64,000 nt of DNA, taken from Marinobacter sediminicola (GTDB lineage Bacteria > Pseudomonadota > Gammaproteobacteria > Pseudomonadales > Oleiphilaceae). The notes under the pieces were generated by a model. It was not told where the DNA came from, did not search any database, and worked only from the letters and a program-made list of their open reading frames with translations. Every line of letters starts with the position of its first letter. Position 1 is the stretch's first letter. This document shows positions 27,287-36,204 of this stretch, piece after piece. The DNA lies in NCBI RefSeq assembly GCF_031157525.1, contig NZ_JAVIXR010000001.1, positions 124,001-188,000 of the forward strand, given 5' to 3'. The position numbers and the translations under genes were made by a program.

Positions 27287-29269
27287 ATGTCTGAAGCAGA
27301 CGCTGCCGTTTTCGAAATTTTCCCATGGAACCGGAATTTTGAAACGGGCATTGAAACAATTGATGAGCAGCACAAGGTGCTTGTTGAAATAGTTAACAGG
27401 CTTGCCTGGCATTTCGCATCCAGCACCTCCGAGCTTGAAGTTAGCCATGTTCTCGATGAGTTGCTTTCTTATGCCGCTTACCATTTCAAGGCTGAGGAGG
27501 AAATCTGGAAAGCTACTCTCGGTGAGCAGGAAATGGTGCAAAACCACCACGATGGCCATCAACTGTTCTTCGTTCAGATCCAGATGTTTCGCTCCAGTGA
27601 TGAGCCAGGGGAGAAAGTCATGAGCGATTTGTTCTCCTACCTGACCCGATGGCTGGCATTTCATATTCTGGAGTCTGATCGCCGAATGGCTCTCACCATC
27701 AAAGCGGTGGAGCGAGGTGTTCCTTTATCAGAAGCCAAAAATGAAGTTGATAGCGAACTGAGCGGTGCGGTGTCTGTGATGGTTTCGGCCTTGTTGGAAA
27801 TCTACGAAAAGCTGGCTGCCAGCGCCATGCAATTGATGCGTGAAAAAATGGCGCGGCTCAGAGCTGAGGATGAACTCGCTCGCTTGCATCACGACAACCT
27901 TAATTCCGCACTCGAGAAACAAGCGTCAGAGCATGCAGAGCAGTTGCAGTTTCTCGCGTATTCGGATCCTGTTACAGGGCTGATGAATCGTAATGGAATA
28001 CTCCGGGAGATCCGGCATGTTATGCAGCAGGAACATCTGCCGGCAGAATCCTTCGCTGTGATCTCTATTGATCTGGATAATTTTCACAAAGTGAACGCCC
28101 GCTTTGGCGAAGAATCTGCCGACCGACTGCTTGGCTTGCTGGCCCGGCGCTGGAAGGATGCAATTGGCAAAGCTGGGAAACTCGCGCGGATCAGTGGAGA
28201 CGAATTTGTTGTGCTTTTGGCCGATAGCGGAAAAGTAGAAGCCCAGCTAAAGGCATTGAGACTAACGGCAGAGCAGCCGTTCATGCTTGATGGTGGCAGT
28301 GTGAGCATGGCATTCACCGCTGGTGTTGTCCGATTTCCCCATCACGGCGCGGATGATGGGGATACGCTTTTGCGGCAGGCTGACCACACGTTGTTTCGCG
28401 CCAAACAGGAACAAAAAGGTGAGTGGCTGTTTCTGGATGCAGACGCACAGCGCCAGTCAGTTGAGCGCCAGCGGCTTTTGGCGGACATTCGTGCCGGGCT
28501 TGCAGGCGATCAGTTCAGGTTGCTCTACCAACCCAAGGTCTGTCTTAGAACTGGCGGAGTAATAGGTGTTGAGGCGCTGATTCGGTGGGAGCACCCGGAA
28601 AAAGGTACCTTGAGCCCAATGCAATTTTTGCCAGCATTGGAGTATCACCCACTGATGATCAGCATAGGTGAGTGGGTTATTAGCCAGGCGCTCAGGCAAA
28701 TGACGGTTTGGGATAGTGAAGGCTTGGCTTTGGATGTGGGTGTGAACATTGCTGCGGTACATCTCCAGCACCCGGATTTTGCATCCTGGTTGGCCGGGGC
28801 GCTGGCCAGATACCCACATGTTGCCCCGCAAAGACTGGATCTGGAAATACTTGAAACAGCTGCTCTTGGTGAGCTTGATAAGGCAGGCAGTATTATTCGG
28901 GAATGCGAAAGCCTTGGGGTAACCTTTTCATTGGACGATTTTGGTACCGGCTACTCTTCACTTTCGTACCTCAAAAAGCTACCTGTCAGAACCCTGAAAA
29001 TAGACCAGGGCTTTGTAAGCAGTGCATTGTTGAATGGTGACGATAGAGCAATCCTCAAAGGCATAATTGGCCTTTCTCATGCGTTCGACAAAAAGTTGGT
29101 GGCGGAGGGGGTAGAAACCATGGAACACGGGAAGCTTCTGATTCGCCTTGGTTGCTATCATGCTCAGGGCTACGCCATTGCCAGGCCCATGAAACCAGAG
29201 AAAATAGCAGCCTGGAAAAAACAGTGGCGGCCTTATCCTGAATGGTCTGCCGGAGAATATGTAAAATAA
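27287..29269 (+). CDS. Bacteriohemerythrin-GGDEF-EAL c-di-GMP enzyme
   Basis: Cytoplasmic protein of 660 aa. Residues about 10-135 form a bacteriohemerythrin with the ligands visible in DEQHK, AYHFKAEEE, NHHDGHQLF and FHILESD, suggesting O2 or NO sensing. A coiled coil (about 170-215) leads to a GGDEF domain with RISGDEF near residue 302, so the first Gly is Ser; the inhibitory RxxD site reads KAGK and is lost. The EAL domain has EALIRW near 428, DDFGTGYSSLSYL, LKIDQGFV and AEGVET, so phosphodiesterase residues look intact. A TTG at 27281 is an alternative start. Its stop overlaps the next gene start as TAATGA. Confidence 0.94.
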   Translation: MSEADAAVFEIFPWNRNFETGIETIDEQHKVLVEIVNRLAWHFASSTSELEVSHVLDELLSYAAYHFKAEEEIWKATLGEQEMVQNHHDGHQLFFVQIQMFRSSDEPGEKVMSDLFSYLTRWLAFHILESDRRMALTIKAVERGVPLSEAKNEVDSELSGAVSVMVSALLEIYEKLAASAMQLMREKMARLRAEDELARLHHDNLNSALEKQASEHAEQLQFLAYSDPVTGLMNRNGILREIRHVMQQEHLPAESFAVISIDLDNFHKVNARFGEESADRLLGLLARRWKDAIGKAGKLARISGDEFVVLLADSGKVEAQLKALRLTAEQPFMLDGGSVSMAFTAGVVRFPHHGADDGDTLLRQADHTLFRAKQEQKGEWLFLDADAQRQSVERQRLLADIRAGLAGDQFRLLYQPKVCLRTGGVIGVEALIRWEHPEKGTLSPMQFLPALEYHPLMISIGEWVISQALRQMTVWDSEGLALDVGVNIAAVHLQHPDFASWLAGALARYPHVAPQRLDLEILETAALGELDKAGSIIRECESLGVTFSLDDFGTGYSSLSYLKKLPVRTLKIDQGFVSSALLNGDDRAILKGIIGLSHAFDKKLVAEGVETMEHGKLLIRLGCYHAQGYAIARPMKPEKIAAWKKQWRPYPEWSAGEYVK

Positions 29270-30411
29270 TGATTACGCCCGCAAATACAATGGATAACCG
29301 CAAGATCGCGGAAGCGCGACTGCCGCGAATGATGTTCGATTACTTTGACGGTGGTGCCTTTTCGGAGCAGACCCTCAGGGAAAATGCGGGGGATTTCCAA
29401 AAGCTGCACTTCCGCCAACGGGTCATGCGGGACGTGTCTGCTGCCTCTGCTGCTACACGAATACTGGGCCAGGATACCTCTTTACCACTGGCTCTTGCGC
29501 CAGTTGGTCTGGCCGGCATGCTCGCCCGCAGGGGAGAGGTTCAGGTAGCACGGGCAGCGAAAAAAGCTGGCGTGCCCTTTTGCCTCAGCACCGTGTCCAT
29601 TTGTTCGCTGGAAGAGGTTGCCGCGGCAGCCACTGCGGCTAACTGGTTTCAACTGTATGTCTTGAAGGACAGGGGCTACTCGGAAGCCTTGCTTGATCGT
29701 GCACACAAAGCCGGATACTCAACTCTGGTGTTTACAGTGGATCTTCCCAAACTTGGCGTACGTTATAGAGATATACGTAACGGCATGAATGGCGGCCTCT
29801 CGTCTTGGGGCAAGATACAAAAGCTGTCTGATTTGCTTTCCCATCCCCTATGGCTTTGGGATGTTGCCATCAAGGGCAAACCTCTAACGTTTGGCAACCT
29901 GTCTGATGCCGTGCCCTCGGGCCGCAATCCTGAAGATTTCAAAGCATGGGTAGACCAGCAGTTTGATGCGTCGGTTACCTGGAAGGATCTCGAATGGGTA
30001 CGCCAGCACTGGTCGGGCAAACTGGTTATCAAAGGGATTATGGATCCTGACGATGCCCGTTCGGCGGTAGATGTTGGCGCCGATGGCATTGTTGTTTCCA
30101 ACCATGGTGGGAGACAACTGGATGGTGCGCCTTCAACCATCTCGACGCTGCCTTCCATCGTAGAAGCCGTATCCGGAAAAACCGAGATCTTGTTTGATGG
30201 CGGAATACAGTCTGGTCAGGATGTTGTGCGGGCGCTTTGCCTTGGCGCGAACGCCTGTCTGGTGGGCCGCGCATGGGCGTATGCACTAGCAGCCGGTGGT
30301 GAGGGAGCGGTTTCTGGAATGCTGGAAAACTTCCGTTATGAGGTGGAGCTGACTCTTGCATTGCTAGGCAAGAATTCGGTAGAACAGTTGAGCCCGGATG
30401 ATCTTGTCTGA
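29269..30411 (+). CDS. lldD: FMN-dependent 2-hydroxyacid dehydrogenase (L-lactate dehydrogenase-like)
   Basis: Flavoenzyme of 380 aa oxidising L-lactate or a related 2-hydroxyacid to the 2-oxoacid. FDYFDGGAFSEQTLRENAGDF and PLALAPVGLAGML are at the start; SNHGGRQLDGAPST contains the catalytic His and substrate Arg; FDGGIQSGQDVVRAL and LVGRAWAYALAAGGE bind the FMN phosphate. LldD is close in length (396 aa), but other family members such as mandelate or glycolate enzymes cannot be excluded. ATG 29269 overlaps the upstream stop (TAATGA), so translation is coupled to the c-di-GMP enzyme. DUF488 follows 21 nt on. Confidence 0.85.
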   Translation: MITPANTMDNRKIAEARLPRMMFDYFDGGAFSEQTLRENAGDFQKLHFRQRVMRDVSAASAATRILGQDTSLPLALAPVGLAGMLARRGEVQVARAAKKAGVPFCLSTVSICSLEEVAAAATAANWFQLYVLKDRGYSEALLDRAHKAGYSTLVFTVDLPKLGVRYRDIRNGMNGGLSSWGKIQKLSDLLSHPLWLWDVAIKGKPLTFGNLSDAVPSGRNPEDFKAWVDQQFDASVTWKDLEWVRQHWSGKLVIKGIMDPDDARSAVDVGADGIVVSNHGGRQLDGAPSTISTLPSIVEAVSGKTEILFDGGIQSGQDVVRALCLGANACLVGRAWAYALAAGGEGAVSGMLENFRYEVELTLALLGKNSVEQLSPDDLV

Positions 30412-30432
30412 ACGATAAACGGAGGCTTGATG

Positions 30433-30804
30433 ATGGATATTCGAATCAAGAGAGCTTACGAAGACGCCGCACGTTCTGACGGCCCACGCATTCTGGTCGA
30501 CAGGATATGGCCCCGTGGCGTTGCCAAGGAAGACGCAGATATCGAGGCCTGGCTAAAAGGGTTGGCGCCTTCCACTGAACTGCGAAAATGGTTTGATCAC
30601 GACCCTGAGAAGTGGAAAGAGTTTCGGCAGCGCTACCTGAAGGAGTTGAAGGCCGCGAAGGAAGGGGATACGGCTGAGGCTCTGAAGGAGTTGCAAGCGA
30701 TTGTGAATGAGCACAAACGCATAACCTTGGTATTCGCCGCAAAGGATACAGAGCACAACAACGCTGTAGCCCTTCGCGACTTTCTCGATAACGGCGATTT
30801 ATAA
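30433..30804 (+). CDS. DUF488-family protein
   Basis: Small cytoplasmic protein of about 123 aa. KRAYEDAARSDGPRILVDRIWPRG, with LKGLAPSTELRKWF and HDPEKWKEFRQRY, matches the DUF488 family (YeaO type) of unknown function. GGAGG at 30421-30425 precedes two consecutive ATG codons (30430 and 30433); the second has better spacing. It follows the dehydrogenase by about 20 nt, suggesting an operon. Its 3' end overlaps the convergent trans-sulfuration gene by 6 nt. Confidence 0.85.
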   Translation: MDIRIKRAYEDAARSDGPRILVDRIWPRGVAKEDADIEAWLKGLAPSTELRKWFDHDPEKWKEFRQRYLKELKAAKEGDTAEALKELQAIVNEHKRITLVFAAKDTEHNNAVALRDFLDNGDL

Positions 30805-31977
30805 TTTACCAAGGGCTTGCTGAAGGTCTGCTACCAGGTCTTCAGCGTCTTCAAGCCCTACAGACAGCCGCAGCATGCCGTCGGTAATACCACGGCGCTC
30901 TCGCTCCTCTTGGCTGATGCCATGATGGCTTGTGGCGCAGGGCTGGGAAACCAGGCTTTCCACGCCGCCCAAACTGGTGGCCAGCAAGAAAACCTGCAAG
31001 TTGTCCGCAACTTTTACCGCTTGTTCCCGGTCCCCTTTGATCTCTATCGTCAGCACGCCGCCAAACCCGTCCATTTGTTGCTTCGCCAGGTTGTGACCCG
31101 GGAAGTCAGGCAAGCCTGGGTAGAGCACTCGTTTTATGGCCGGGTGGCCTTCCATCGCGCGGGCAACCGCCAAAGCATTCTCATTGTGTTGCTTTACCCG
31201 CAGGGGCAGGGTTCTGAGGCTGCGAGAGAGTAGAGCAGCGGTTTCTGGTGCGAGAATCTGGCCGAGGTTTTTACGCCACTGGGCGATGGGCTTTATTCGT
31301 TCCGCAGAGGTCATGACTGCGCCTGCTGTAATGTCGCTGTGCCCACCAAGGAATTTATTTGCGCTGTGAAGGCTCAGGTCTGCCCCCAGGTTTAACGGCC
31401 GTTGGTTCACCGGCGATGCAAAGGTATTGTCTACTGCAAGCAGGGCGCCCTTGGCATGTGCTTGCTGCGCCAGCTGCTGAATATCCAGTATGCTCAACGT
31501 CGGATTGGCCGGCGATTCACAGTACACCAACATGTCGGGGTTGCTCAGTGCGCGGGCCAGCTGATCGGGTTCATGCCGTAACAGGAAGGTAACGGGAATG
31601 CCTAGAGGTTCCATGTGCTTGGTCAGCAGTTCCTGTGTACCGCCGTAAAGATCGCCAACGCATACAATGCCGTTTCGGCCATGGGCAAACAGGGTTGCCG
31701 AGATGGCGGCCATCCCCGAGGCGAAGGCTAGCGCATCTTCTGTCTCTTCAAGGCTGGCCAGGCCTTGTTCCAGCTCCTGAATGGATGGATTGCTTCCCCA
31801 ACGGGTGTACAGGTTACCCGGCGCACGGCCTGCAATGACCTCTTGCAGCGCTGCTGTATCCGGAAACCGGTAGGTGGTGGTGTTATAAATCGGCGAGTAG
31901 GGACTGCCAAAGCCATCCTTGTGGCGGCGGTTATGGATGATTCTGGTTGCTTTACCGTGCTCTGAACCTTTTTGCAT
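30799..31977 (-). CDS. PLP-dependent trans-sulfuration enzyme (cystathionine gamma-synthase-like)
   Basis: Cys/Met metabolism PLP enzyme of 392 aa. YTRWGSNPSIQELEQGLASLE, FASGMAAISATLF, VDNTFASPVNQRPL and SLHSANKFLGGHSDITAGA (the PLP lysine) are the family landmarks, ending in SLGGVESLVSQP and RLSVGLED. It could be MetB-like (cystathionine gamma-synthase), MetZ-like (homoserine sulfhydrylase) or a gamma-lyase; sequence alone does not settle this. The start is taken at 31977. It is divergent from the AEC carrier with a 25-bp inverted repeat in between. Confidence 0.86.
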   Translation of the reverse strand: MQKGSEHGKATRIIHNRRHKDGFGSPYSPIYNTTTYRFPDTAALQEVIAGRAPGNLYTRWGSNPSIQELEQGLASLEETEDALAFASGMAAISATLFAHGRNGIVCVGDLYGGTQELLTKHMEPLGIPVTFLLRHEPDQLARALSNPDMLVYCESPANPTLSILDIQQLAQQAHAKGALLAVDNTFASPVNQRPLNLGADLSLHSANKFLGGHSDITAGAVMTSAERIKPIAQWRKNLGQILAPETAALLSRSLRTLPLRVKQHNENALAVARAMEGHPAIKRVLYPGLPDFPGHNLAKQQMDGFGGVLTIEIKGDREQAVKVADNLQVFLLATSLGGVESLVSQPCATSHHGISQEERERRGITDGMLRLSVGLEDAEDLVADLQQALGKL

Positions 31978-32100
31978 GGGCTGTCCCTCAAGCTGGCTAT
32001 GGTTTTAAAAGGAAGTGGGCGGTGTCGTGTGAATTATTCTCGCAGGCATGGCTCGCGCTGACTACTGGGACAGATGACCGTGGGCATAGAGTGTTATAGA

Positions 32101-32125
32101 AATAACCACTTCGGGACGGGTTATT
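32101..32125. promoter_or_regulatory. 25-bp inverted repeat between divergent genes
   Basis: AATAACC and GGTTATT form 7-bp arms around an 11-nt centre, located between the trans-sulfuration enzyme (start 31977) and the AEC carrier (start 32210). The symmetry and position suggest an operator. No adjacent regulator gene exists to name. Confidence 0.35.
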
Positions 32126-32209
32126 AGTCATCTGATATGCTCGGCGGTTTCCCGGTAAAAAGTTCGGGATAGATGCTTATTTATCAGTTTTGATGCTGGA
32201 GTATTCGGT

Positions 32210-33124
32210 ATGCCGGTTATGGTTCAGGCCCTCGTGCCTGTTTTTGCGCTGATTGTTTTAGGGCACCTGTTCAGGCGCTGGGCATTTCCGTCGATTGAAT
32301 TCTGGCCTCAGGCTGAACGCTTTACCTACTACGTGCTCTTTCCCGCCATGCTGGTATTCAAACTCGGGCAAGCTCGTTTACCCGCCTCGGCCTATGGTGA
32401 TACTGCCTTACTTATCGCGTCCATGCTGCTGGCGATGACGTTGCTTTTGGTGATTGTACAGTTCTTCTGGCGCTGGAATGGGCCGGTTTTTTCTTCGGTG
32501 TACCAGGGGGCTATCCGGTTTAATTCCTACGTGGCGCTAGCAGCGGGCGGCATGTTACTTGGGGATGATGGTCTGTCCCTCACGGCCATTGCCGTTGCGG
32601 TCATGGTGCCGCTGATTAATTTGCTGTGCATTCTGATGTTTTCGATTGTGGCAACCGACGGCCCGGCCCGGCTGGGGCCTGTGGTGCGCGCCATTGCATC
32701 AAACCCACTGATTATAGGGTCGGTACTCGGTGTGACCTGGAGCTTTTTCGAGATTGACTTTCATCCGCTCCTCGCAGGAACACTTGAGCCGCTAAGCAAC
32801 CTGGCCTTGCCTATGGGGCTGATGACCGTTGGCGCAGGGCTTCAACTAAAAGCCCTGCGAGGCGCTTCCGTGCCTTTTGTAGTGTCGTCTGTTTTAAAGT
32901 TGTTGCTGTTCCCGTTTATGGCCGCAGGCTTGGCCCTTCTGTTGGGCCTTGATGGCACCCTGGTGCAAGTCGCGATACTGCTGGCCACTCTGCCAACAGC
33001 GACCTCGGCCTATATCCTGGCACGGCAGTTGGGCGGCGATGCACCGTTGATGGCAGGTATCATCAGTGGCCAGACACTTTTGGCCATGGTGTCTATTCCT
33101 TTAATGCTCAGCATTCTCTGGTAG
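32210..33124 (+). CDS. AEC (auxin efflux carrier)-family transporter
   Basis: Inner-membrane carrier of 304 aa with about ten helices in two halves. The first half begins LVPVFALIVLGHLFRRW, followed by YYVLFPAMLVFKLGQ; the second half has PLSNLALPMGLMTVGAGLQL and LPTATSAYILARQLGGD, both typical of the AEC family. These carriers export or import organic acids such as malate; the substrate is not defined here. Its end overlaps convergent znuA by 24 nt. Confidence 0.88.
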   Translation: MPVMVQALVPVFALIVLGHLFRRWAFPSIEFWPQAERFTYYVLFPAMLVFKLGQARLPASAYGDTALLIASMLLAMTLLLVIVQFFWRWNGPVFSSVYQGAIRFNSYVALAAGGMLLGDDGLSLTAIAVAVMVPLINLLCILMFSIVATDGPARLGPVVRAIASNPLIIGSVLGVTWSFFEIDFHPLLAGTLEPLSNLALPMGLMTVGAGLQLKALRGASVPFVVSSVLKLLLFPFMAAGLALLLGLDGTLVQVAILLATLPTATSAYILARQLGGDAPLMAGIISGQTLLAMVSIPLMLSILW

Positions 33125-34027
33125 GCATTTGAGCACGGCATCGGCAATGCTTTGCTGGAAGGACACATAACCCTCCGGGGTTGCAGCTATCTCCGTGGCC
33201 AGCGGGTCCCAGGTGCTGAATGTCACATCCAGCCCACTGGTGATGGAACGCCACCACTGCCGGTTGAATTGCGGCTCCGTTAGCAGGCAGGGATGATTCG
33301 CACGGCGCAGGCTGCTCTGCACTTGTGCGATGTGCCGGGCACCCGGTGACAGCTCGGGGTTGAGTGTAAGCACGCCCTCTACATTCAGGCTGTAGTGTTC
33401 TGCGAACCGTGTGAAGGCGCTGTGGTATGCAAACAGGCTGGTGTCCCGCAAGGGCTCCAGTTGCTTCCGGATCTGCTGCTCTTTGGCTGTCACTGATGCT
33501 CTGAATGCTTCCAGGTTGGCATCGAGGGCAGGCTTGTCTGCCATGTTCCGTTGGGCCAGGGTATCCCGGATGGTCTCTGCCATGGTTAGCGCCATGTGTG
33601 GGTCCACCCAGATATGAGGGTCTTCACCATCTCCATGGTCATGCCCGTGGCTGTGTTCATCATGACTATCTGCACTGTCAGCGTGTTCGCTGTCTTCATC
33701 GTGCTCCATGAGTGTGATCGAGCGTCCGCCAAATTCGCTACCCGTCAGCAGGCGATTCAGAAACGTCTCCATTTTAGGCCCTACCCAGAAAACCACATCG
33801 GAATCTTCCAGTGCTCGGCGCTTTGACGGTGTCATTGAGTAGTTGTGAGGGCTGGCGCCTGGCGGTACCAATGTACTTACATGCATGTTTTCCGTGGCTA
33901 TCGCACGCACCAGAAGTTCCAGTGGCTTGATGGAGGTAAGAATGCGAGTCTCGGCAAGCGTGTTGTCGGAATAAAACAAGGTGCTGGTTGTCAGCATTAG
34001 AGCCAGGGCTATGATTTTGGCGTGCAT
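33101..34027 (-). CDS. znuA: High-affinity zinc ABC transporter, substrate-binding protein ZnuA
   Basis: Periplasmic zinc-binding protein of 308 aa. A signal peptide ends near LAETR; SIKPLELLVRAIA and PPGASPHNYSMTPSKRRAL contain the first His ligand. A His/Asp/Glu-rich loop at about residues 110-135 (HDEHSHGHDHGDGEDPHIWVD) is the hallmark of ZnuA, and FAYHSAF and LTEPQF follow. The permease, ATPase and Zur genes are not adjacent, unlike the usual znuA/zur-znuCB arrangement. A Zur-like site lies 32 nt upstream. Confidence 0.92.
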   Translation of the reverse strand: MHAKIIALALMLTTSTLFYSDNTLAETRILTSIKPLELLVRAIATENMHVSTLVPPGASPHNYSMTPSKRRALEDSDVVFWVGPKMETFLNRLLTGSEFGGRSITLMEHDEDSEHADSADSHDEHSHGHDHGDGEDPHIWVDPHMALTMAETIRDTLAQRNMADKPALDANLEAFRASVTAKEQQIRKQLEPLRDTSLFAYHSAFTRFAEHYSLNVEGVLTLNPELSPGARHIAQVQSSLRRANHPCLLTEPQFNRQWWRSITSGLDVTFSTWDPLATEIAATPEGYVSFQQSIADAVLKCLPENAEH

Positions 34028-34058
34028 GTTAGGTCGGAATCCTGAAGCTGGTTGGTAA

Positions 34059-34073
34059 TGTTATAATGTAACA
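34059..34073. promoter_or_regulatory. Zur-like operator upstream of znuA
   Basis: TGTTATAATGTAACA is a near-perfect inverted repeat (6 of 7 arm positions) and fits the core of the gammaproteobacterial Zur consensus built on TGTTATA..TATAACA. It lies 32 nt upstream of the znuA start, where a repressor would block transcription at high zinc. The match is by eye. Confidence 0.7.
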
Positions 34074-34165
34074 CTGTTCGTGATGTCATCGCAAAATCTT
34101 GTTGTGTCTCGAGGCGCCAGCCCAATGATACGATTTGCACTCATGCGAAATAATGCCCGGCCCGG

Positions 34166-34171
34166 TATAAT
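34166..34171 (+). promoter_or_regulatory. Possible -10 element of gltX
   Basis: TATAAT sits 41 nt upstream of the gltX start codon. No good -35 is seen at 17-18 nt, so this is only a weak promoter call. Confidence 0.3.
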
Positions 34172-34212
34172 GCCTGGCTAATCAAACGGCCACCGATTTT
34201 CAGGAAGGTTCC

Positions 34213-35694
34213 ATGACTGTACGTACCCGAATTGCCCCATCACCCACCGGTGACCCACACGTTGGTACCGCCTACGTGGCCCTGTTTAACCTTTGTTTTG
34301 CCCGACAGCACGGTGGCAAGTTTATCCTGCGCATTGAAGATACCGACCAGGCTCGCAGTACGGCGGAATCCGAGCAGGATATTCTCAAGGCTCTGCGCTG
34401 GCTCGGCCTCAACTGGGATGAAGGTCCCGATGTGGGCGGGCCCCACGGTCCTTATCGTCAGTCAGAGCGCAAGCACTCCTATGCTCAGTACGCTGAAGAC
34501 TTGGTAACGGCGGGTCATGCGTTCTATTGCTTCCGCACGGCTGAAGAGCTGGATGCCATTCGCGAAGATCGCAAGGCGCAAGGTTTGAACCCGGGCATCA
34601 AGGGAAACCTTGAAGTATCCCAGGAAGAGATCAAGCGCCGTTTGGATGCGGGTGAATCCTATGTTATCCGTATGAAAGTGCCCGATGAAGGTGTTTGCGA
34701 AATTGATGACATGCTCCGGGGCACTATTGAGATCGACTGGGCGCAGGTGGATTGCCAAATCCTGCTGAAGTCCGATGGTATGCCGACGTACCATTTGGCC
34801 AACGTGGTTGATGACCACTTAATGGAAATTACCCACGTATTGCGTGGCGAAGAATGGATTAACTCTGCGCCCAAGCACAAGCTGCTGTACGAGTATTTTG
34901 GTTGGGATATGCCTGTGCTTTGCCATCTGCCGCTGCTGCGTAACCCGGATAAGAGCAAGCTCTCAAAACGCAAAAACCCCACCAGTATCAACTTTTACGA
35001 GCGCATGGGCTTTTTGCCGGAAGCCGTAACCAACTACCTTGGCCGAATGGGCTGGTCCATGCCGGATGAGCGTGAAAAGTTCACTCTGGATGAGATGATC
35101 GGTAATTTCGACATTCAGCGGGTATCCCTCGGCGGGCCGGTTTTTGATGTTGAGAAGTTGCGCTGGCTTAACGGCCAGTGGCTGCGCGATGAGCTAACAG
35201 AAGACCAGTTTGTCGAGCGCATGAGCCAGTGGTGGTTCAACAAGGATTCACTCAAGGCAATGGTGCCTCATATCCAGGGCAGGGCAGAGGTGTTCTCCGA
35301 TGTGGCGCCCATGGCTCAGTTTATGTTCTCCGGCATGCTGGATTTAAAGCCTGAAAACTTTACCCACAACAAGCTGGAAGAATCGCAAATCAAACGGGTA
35401 TTGCAGTTCACTCTGTGGAAGTTGGAAGCTCAGCGTCATTGGAGCAAGGACACCATTTTTGCCGATATCAAATTCCTGGCGAAAGCCATGGATCTGAAAA
35501 TGGGCGATTTCATGTTTTCTGTGTTTGTGGCCATTGCCGGTACCCCGAACTCCTGGTCTGTTATGGATTCCATGGATATGTTGGGCCCGGATATGACTCG
35601 CGCCCGTTTGCGCCACGCTCTGGAAGTGCTCGGTGGTTTCTCCAAGAAAGAAACCAAGAAAGTAGAGAAAGAGTACGCGGCTTTGGGCGCTTAA
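34213..35694 (+). CDS. gltX: Glutamyl-tRNA synthetase
   Basis: Class I synthetase of 493 aa that charges tRNA-Glu. The HIGH-type motif reads PHVGT within [20 protein letters not shown], and the KMSKS-type motif reads KLSKRKNP near residue 255. LRIEDTD and the anticodon-binding C-terminal helical domain are normal, and the length is typical. AGGAAGG precedes ATG 34213. A tRNA-Glu gene lies about 200 nt downstream, an arrangement also seen in Pseudomonas. Confidence 0.97.
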   Translation: MTVRTRIAPSPTGDPHVGTAYVALFNLCFARQHGGKFILRIEDTDQARSTAESEQDILKALRWLGLNWDEGPDVGGPHGPYRQSERKHSYAQYAEDLVTAGHAFYCFRTAEELDAIREDRKAQGLNPGIKGNLEVSQEEIKRRLDAGESYVIRMKVPDEGVCEIDDMLRGTIEIDWAQVDCQILLKSDGMPTYHLANVVDDHLMEITHVLRGEEWINSAPKHKLLYEYFGWDMPVLCHLPLLRNPDKSKLSKRKNPTSINFYERMGFLPEAVTNYLGRMGWSMPDEREKFTLDEMIGNFDIQRVSLGGPVFDVEKLRWLNGQWLRDELTEDQFVERMSQWWFNKDSLKAMVPHIQGRAEVFSDVAPMAQFMFSGMLDLKPENFTHNKLEESQIKRVLQFTLWKLEAQRHWSKDTIFADIKFLAKAMDLKMGDFMFSVFVAIAGTPNSWSVMDSMDMLGPDMTRARLRHALEVLGGFSKKETKKVEKEYAALGA

Positions 35695-35767
35695 TGACAA
35701 GTTTGGCCAAGAAATGAACGCGATGGACAGGGAAGTTCAGAAAAGTTGAAAAAAGTGGGGCGAAAGG

Positions 35768-35796
35768 TTGACGACCATGGGGTGGATCCTTAATAT
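35768..35796 (+). promoter_or_regulatory. Sigma-70 promoter of the tRNA-Ala/tRNA-Glu unit
   Basis: TTGACG (35768-35773) and TAATAT (35791-35796) are separated by exactly 17 nt, and the tRNA-Ala begins 12 nt after the -10. The fit to the sigma-70 consensus is strong. Confidence 0.75.
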
Positions 35797-35807
35797 ACGC
35801 ATCCGTT

Positions 35808-35883
35808 GGGGCCATAGCTCAGCTGGGAGAGCGCAACACTGGCAGTGTTGAGGTCGACGGTTCGATCCCGTCTGGCTCCACCA
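35808..35883 (+). tRNA. tRNA-Ala (anticodon GGC)
   Basis: 76-nt cloverleaf. The acceptor GGGGCCA pairs with TGGCTCC (one G-T pair), the anticodon stem CAACA/TGTTG holds loop CTGGCAG with anticodon GGC, the T arm has GGTTCGATCCC, and CCA is encoded. It reads GCC and possibly GCU codons. Confidence 0.97.
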
Positions 35884-35891
35884 ATTTTCTA

Positions 35892-35967
35892 GTCCCCTTC
35901 GTCTAGTGGCCTAGGACTCCGCCCTTTCACGGCGGCAACAGGGGTTCGAACCCCCTAGGGGACGCCA
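35892..35967 (+). tRNA. tRNA-Glu (anticodon TTC)
   Basis: 76-nt cloverleaf. The acceptor GTCCCCT pairs with AGGGGAC, the anticodon stem CCGCC/GGCGG holds loop CTTTCAC with anticodon TTC, the T loop is TTCGAAC, and CCA is encoded. It lies 8 nt after tRNA-Ala in the same transcript, downstream of gltX, whose product charges it. Confidence 0.97.
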
Positions 35968-36003
35968 ATACGGCTTGACGGTTTAGTCCACCGGATAGCC
36001 ATC

Positions 36004-36031
36004 AAAAAAACCGCCTTCGGGCGGTTTTTTT
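36004..36031 (+). terminator. Intrinsic terminator of the tRNA unit
   Basis: Seven A, then CCGCC-TTCG-GGCGG, then seven T: a 5-bp GC stem with a UUCG tetraloop extended by seven A-T pairs. It is also symmetric enough to act on the other strand. Confidence 0.93.
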
Positions 36032-36075
36032 GTGCCTGAAGAAAAAGCTGAAGGCTAATACAGAAACTATGGTGG

Positions 36076-36182
36076 CAAGCAGGGAGAGTGTGCTCCCAAA
36101 ACTGTGTGTTGCCAGGGATGGCAACACCAAGCCCCCATGGATGGGTTCACGGCGTGTTTTGGGGGCACACTCTCCCTGCTTG
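36076..36182. repeat. 107-bp structured inverted-repeat element (MITE/REP-like)
   Basis: Terminal arms of 27 bp (36076-36102 and 36156-36182) are inverted copies with one mismatch. Inside, 107-126 (offset 36000) forms an 8-bp stem TGTTGCCA/TGGCAACA with loop GGGA, followed by a second imperfect hairpin around CCATGG. Such elements look like intergenic palindromic repeats dispersed in gammaproteobacterial genomes. There is only this one copy in the window. It lies between the tRNA terminator and the 3' end of the pterin-synthase gene and holds no gene. Confidence 0.7.
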
Positions 36183-36204
36183 TCAGTGCTCGGAGTAGGC
36201 AGTG

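Noticed and set aside
30427..30432. TTG start for the DUF488 gene
   Set aside because: Two ATG codons follow at once, and the second has better spacing from GGAGG.
35808..36182. tRNA-Glu as an integration site for a genomic island
   Set aside because: Genes downstream look like normal core genes; no integrase and no repeated tRNA 3' end is seen.
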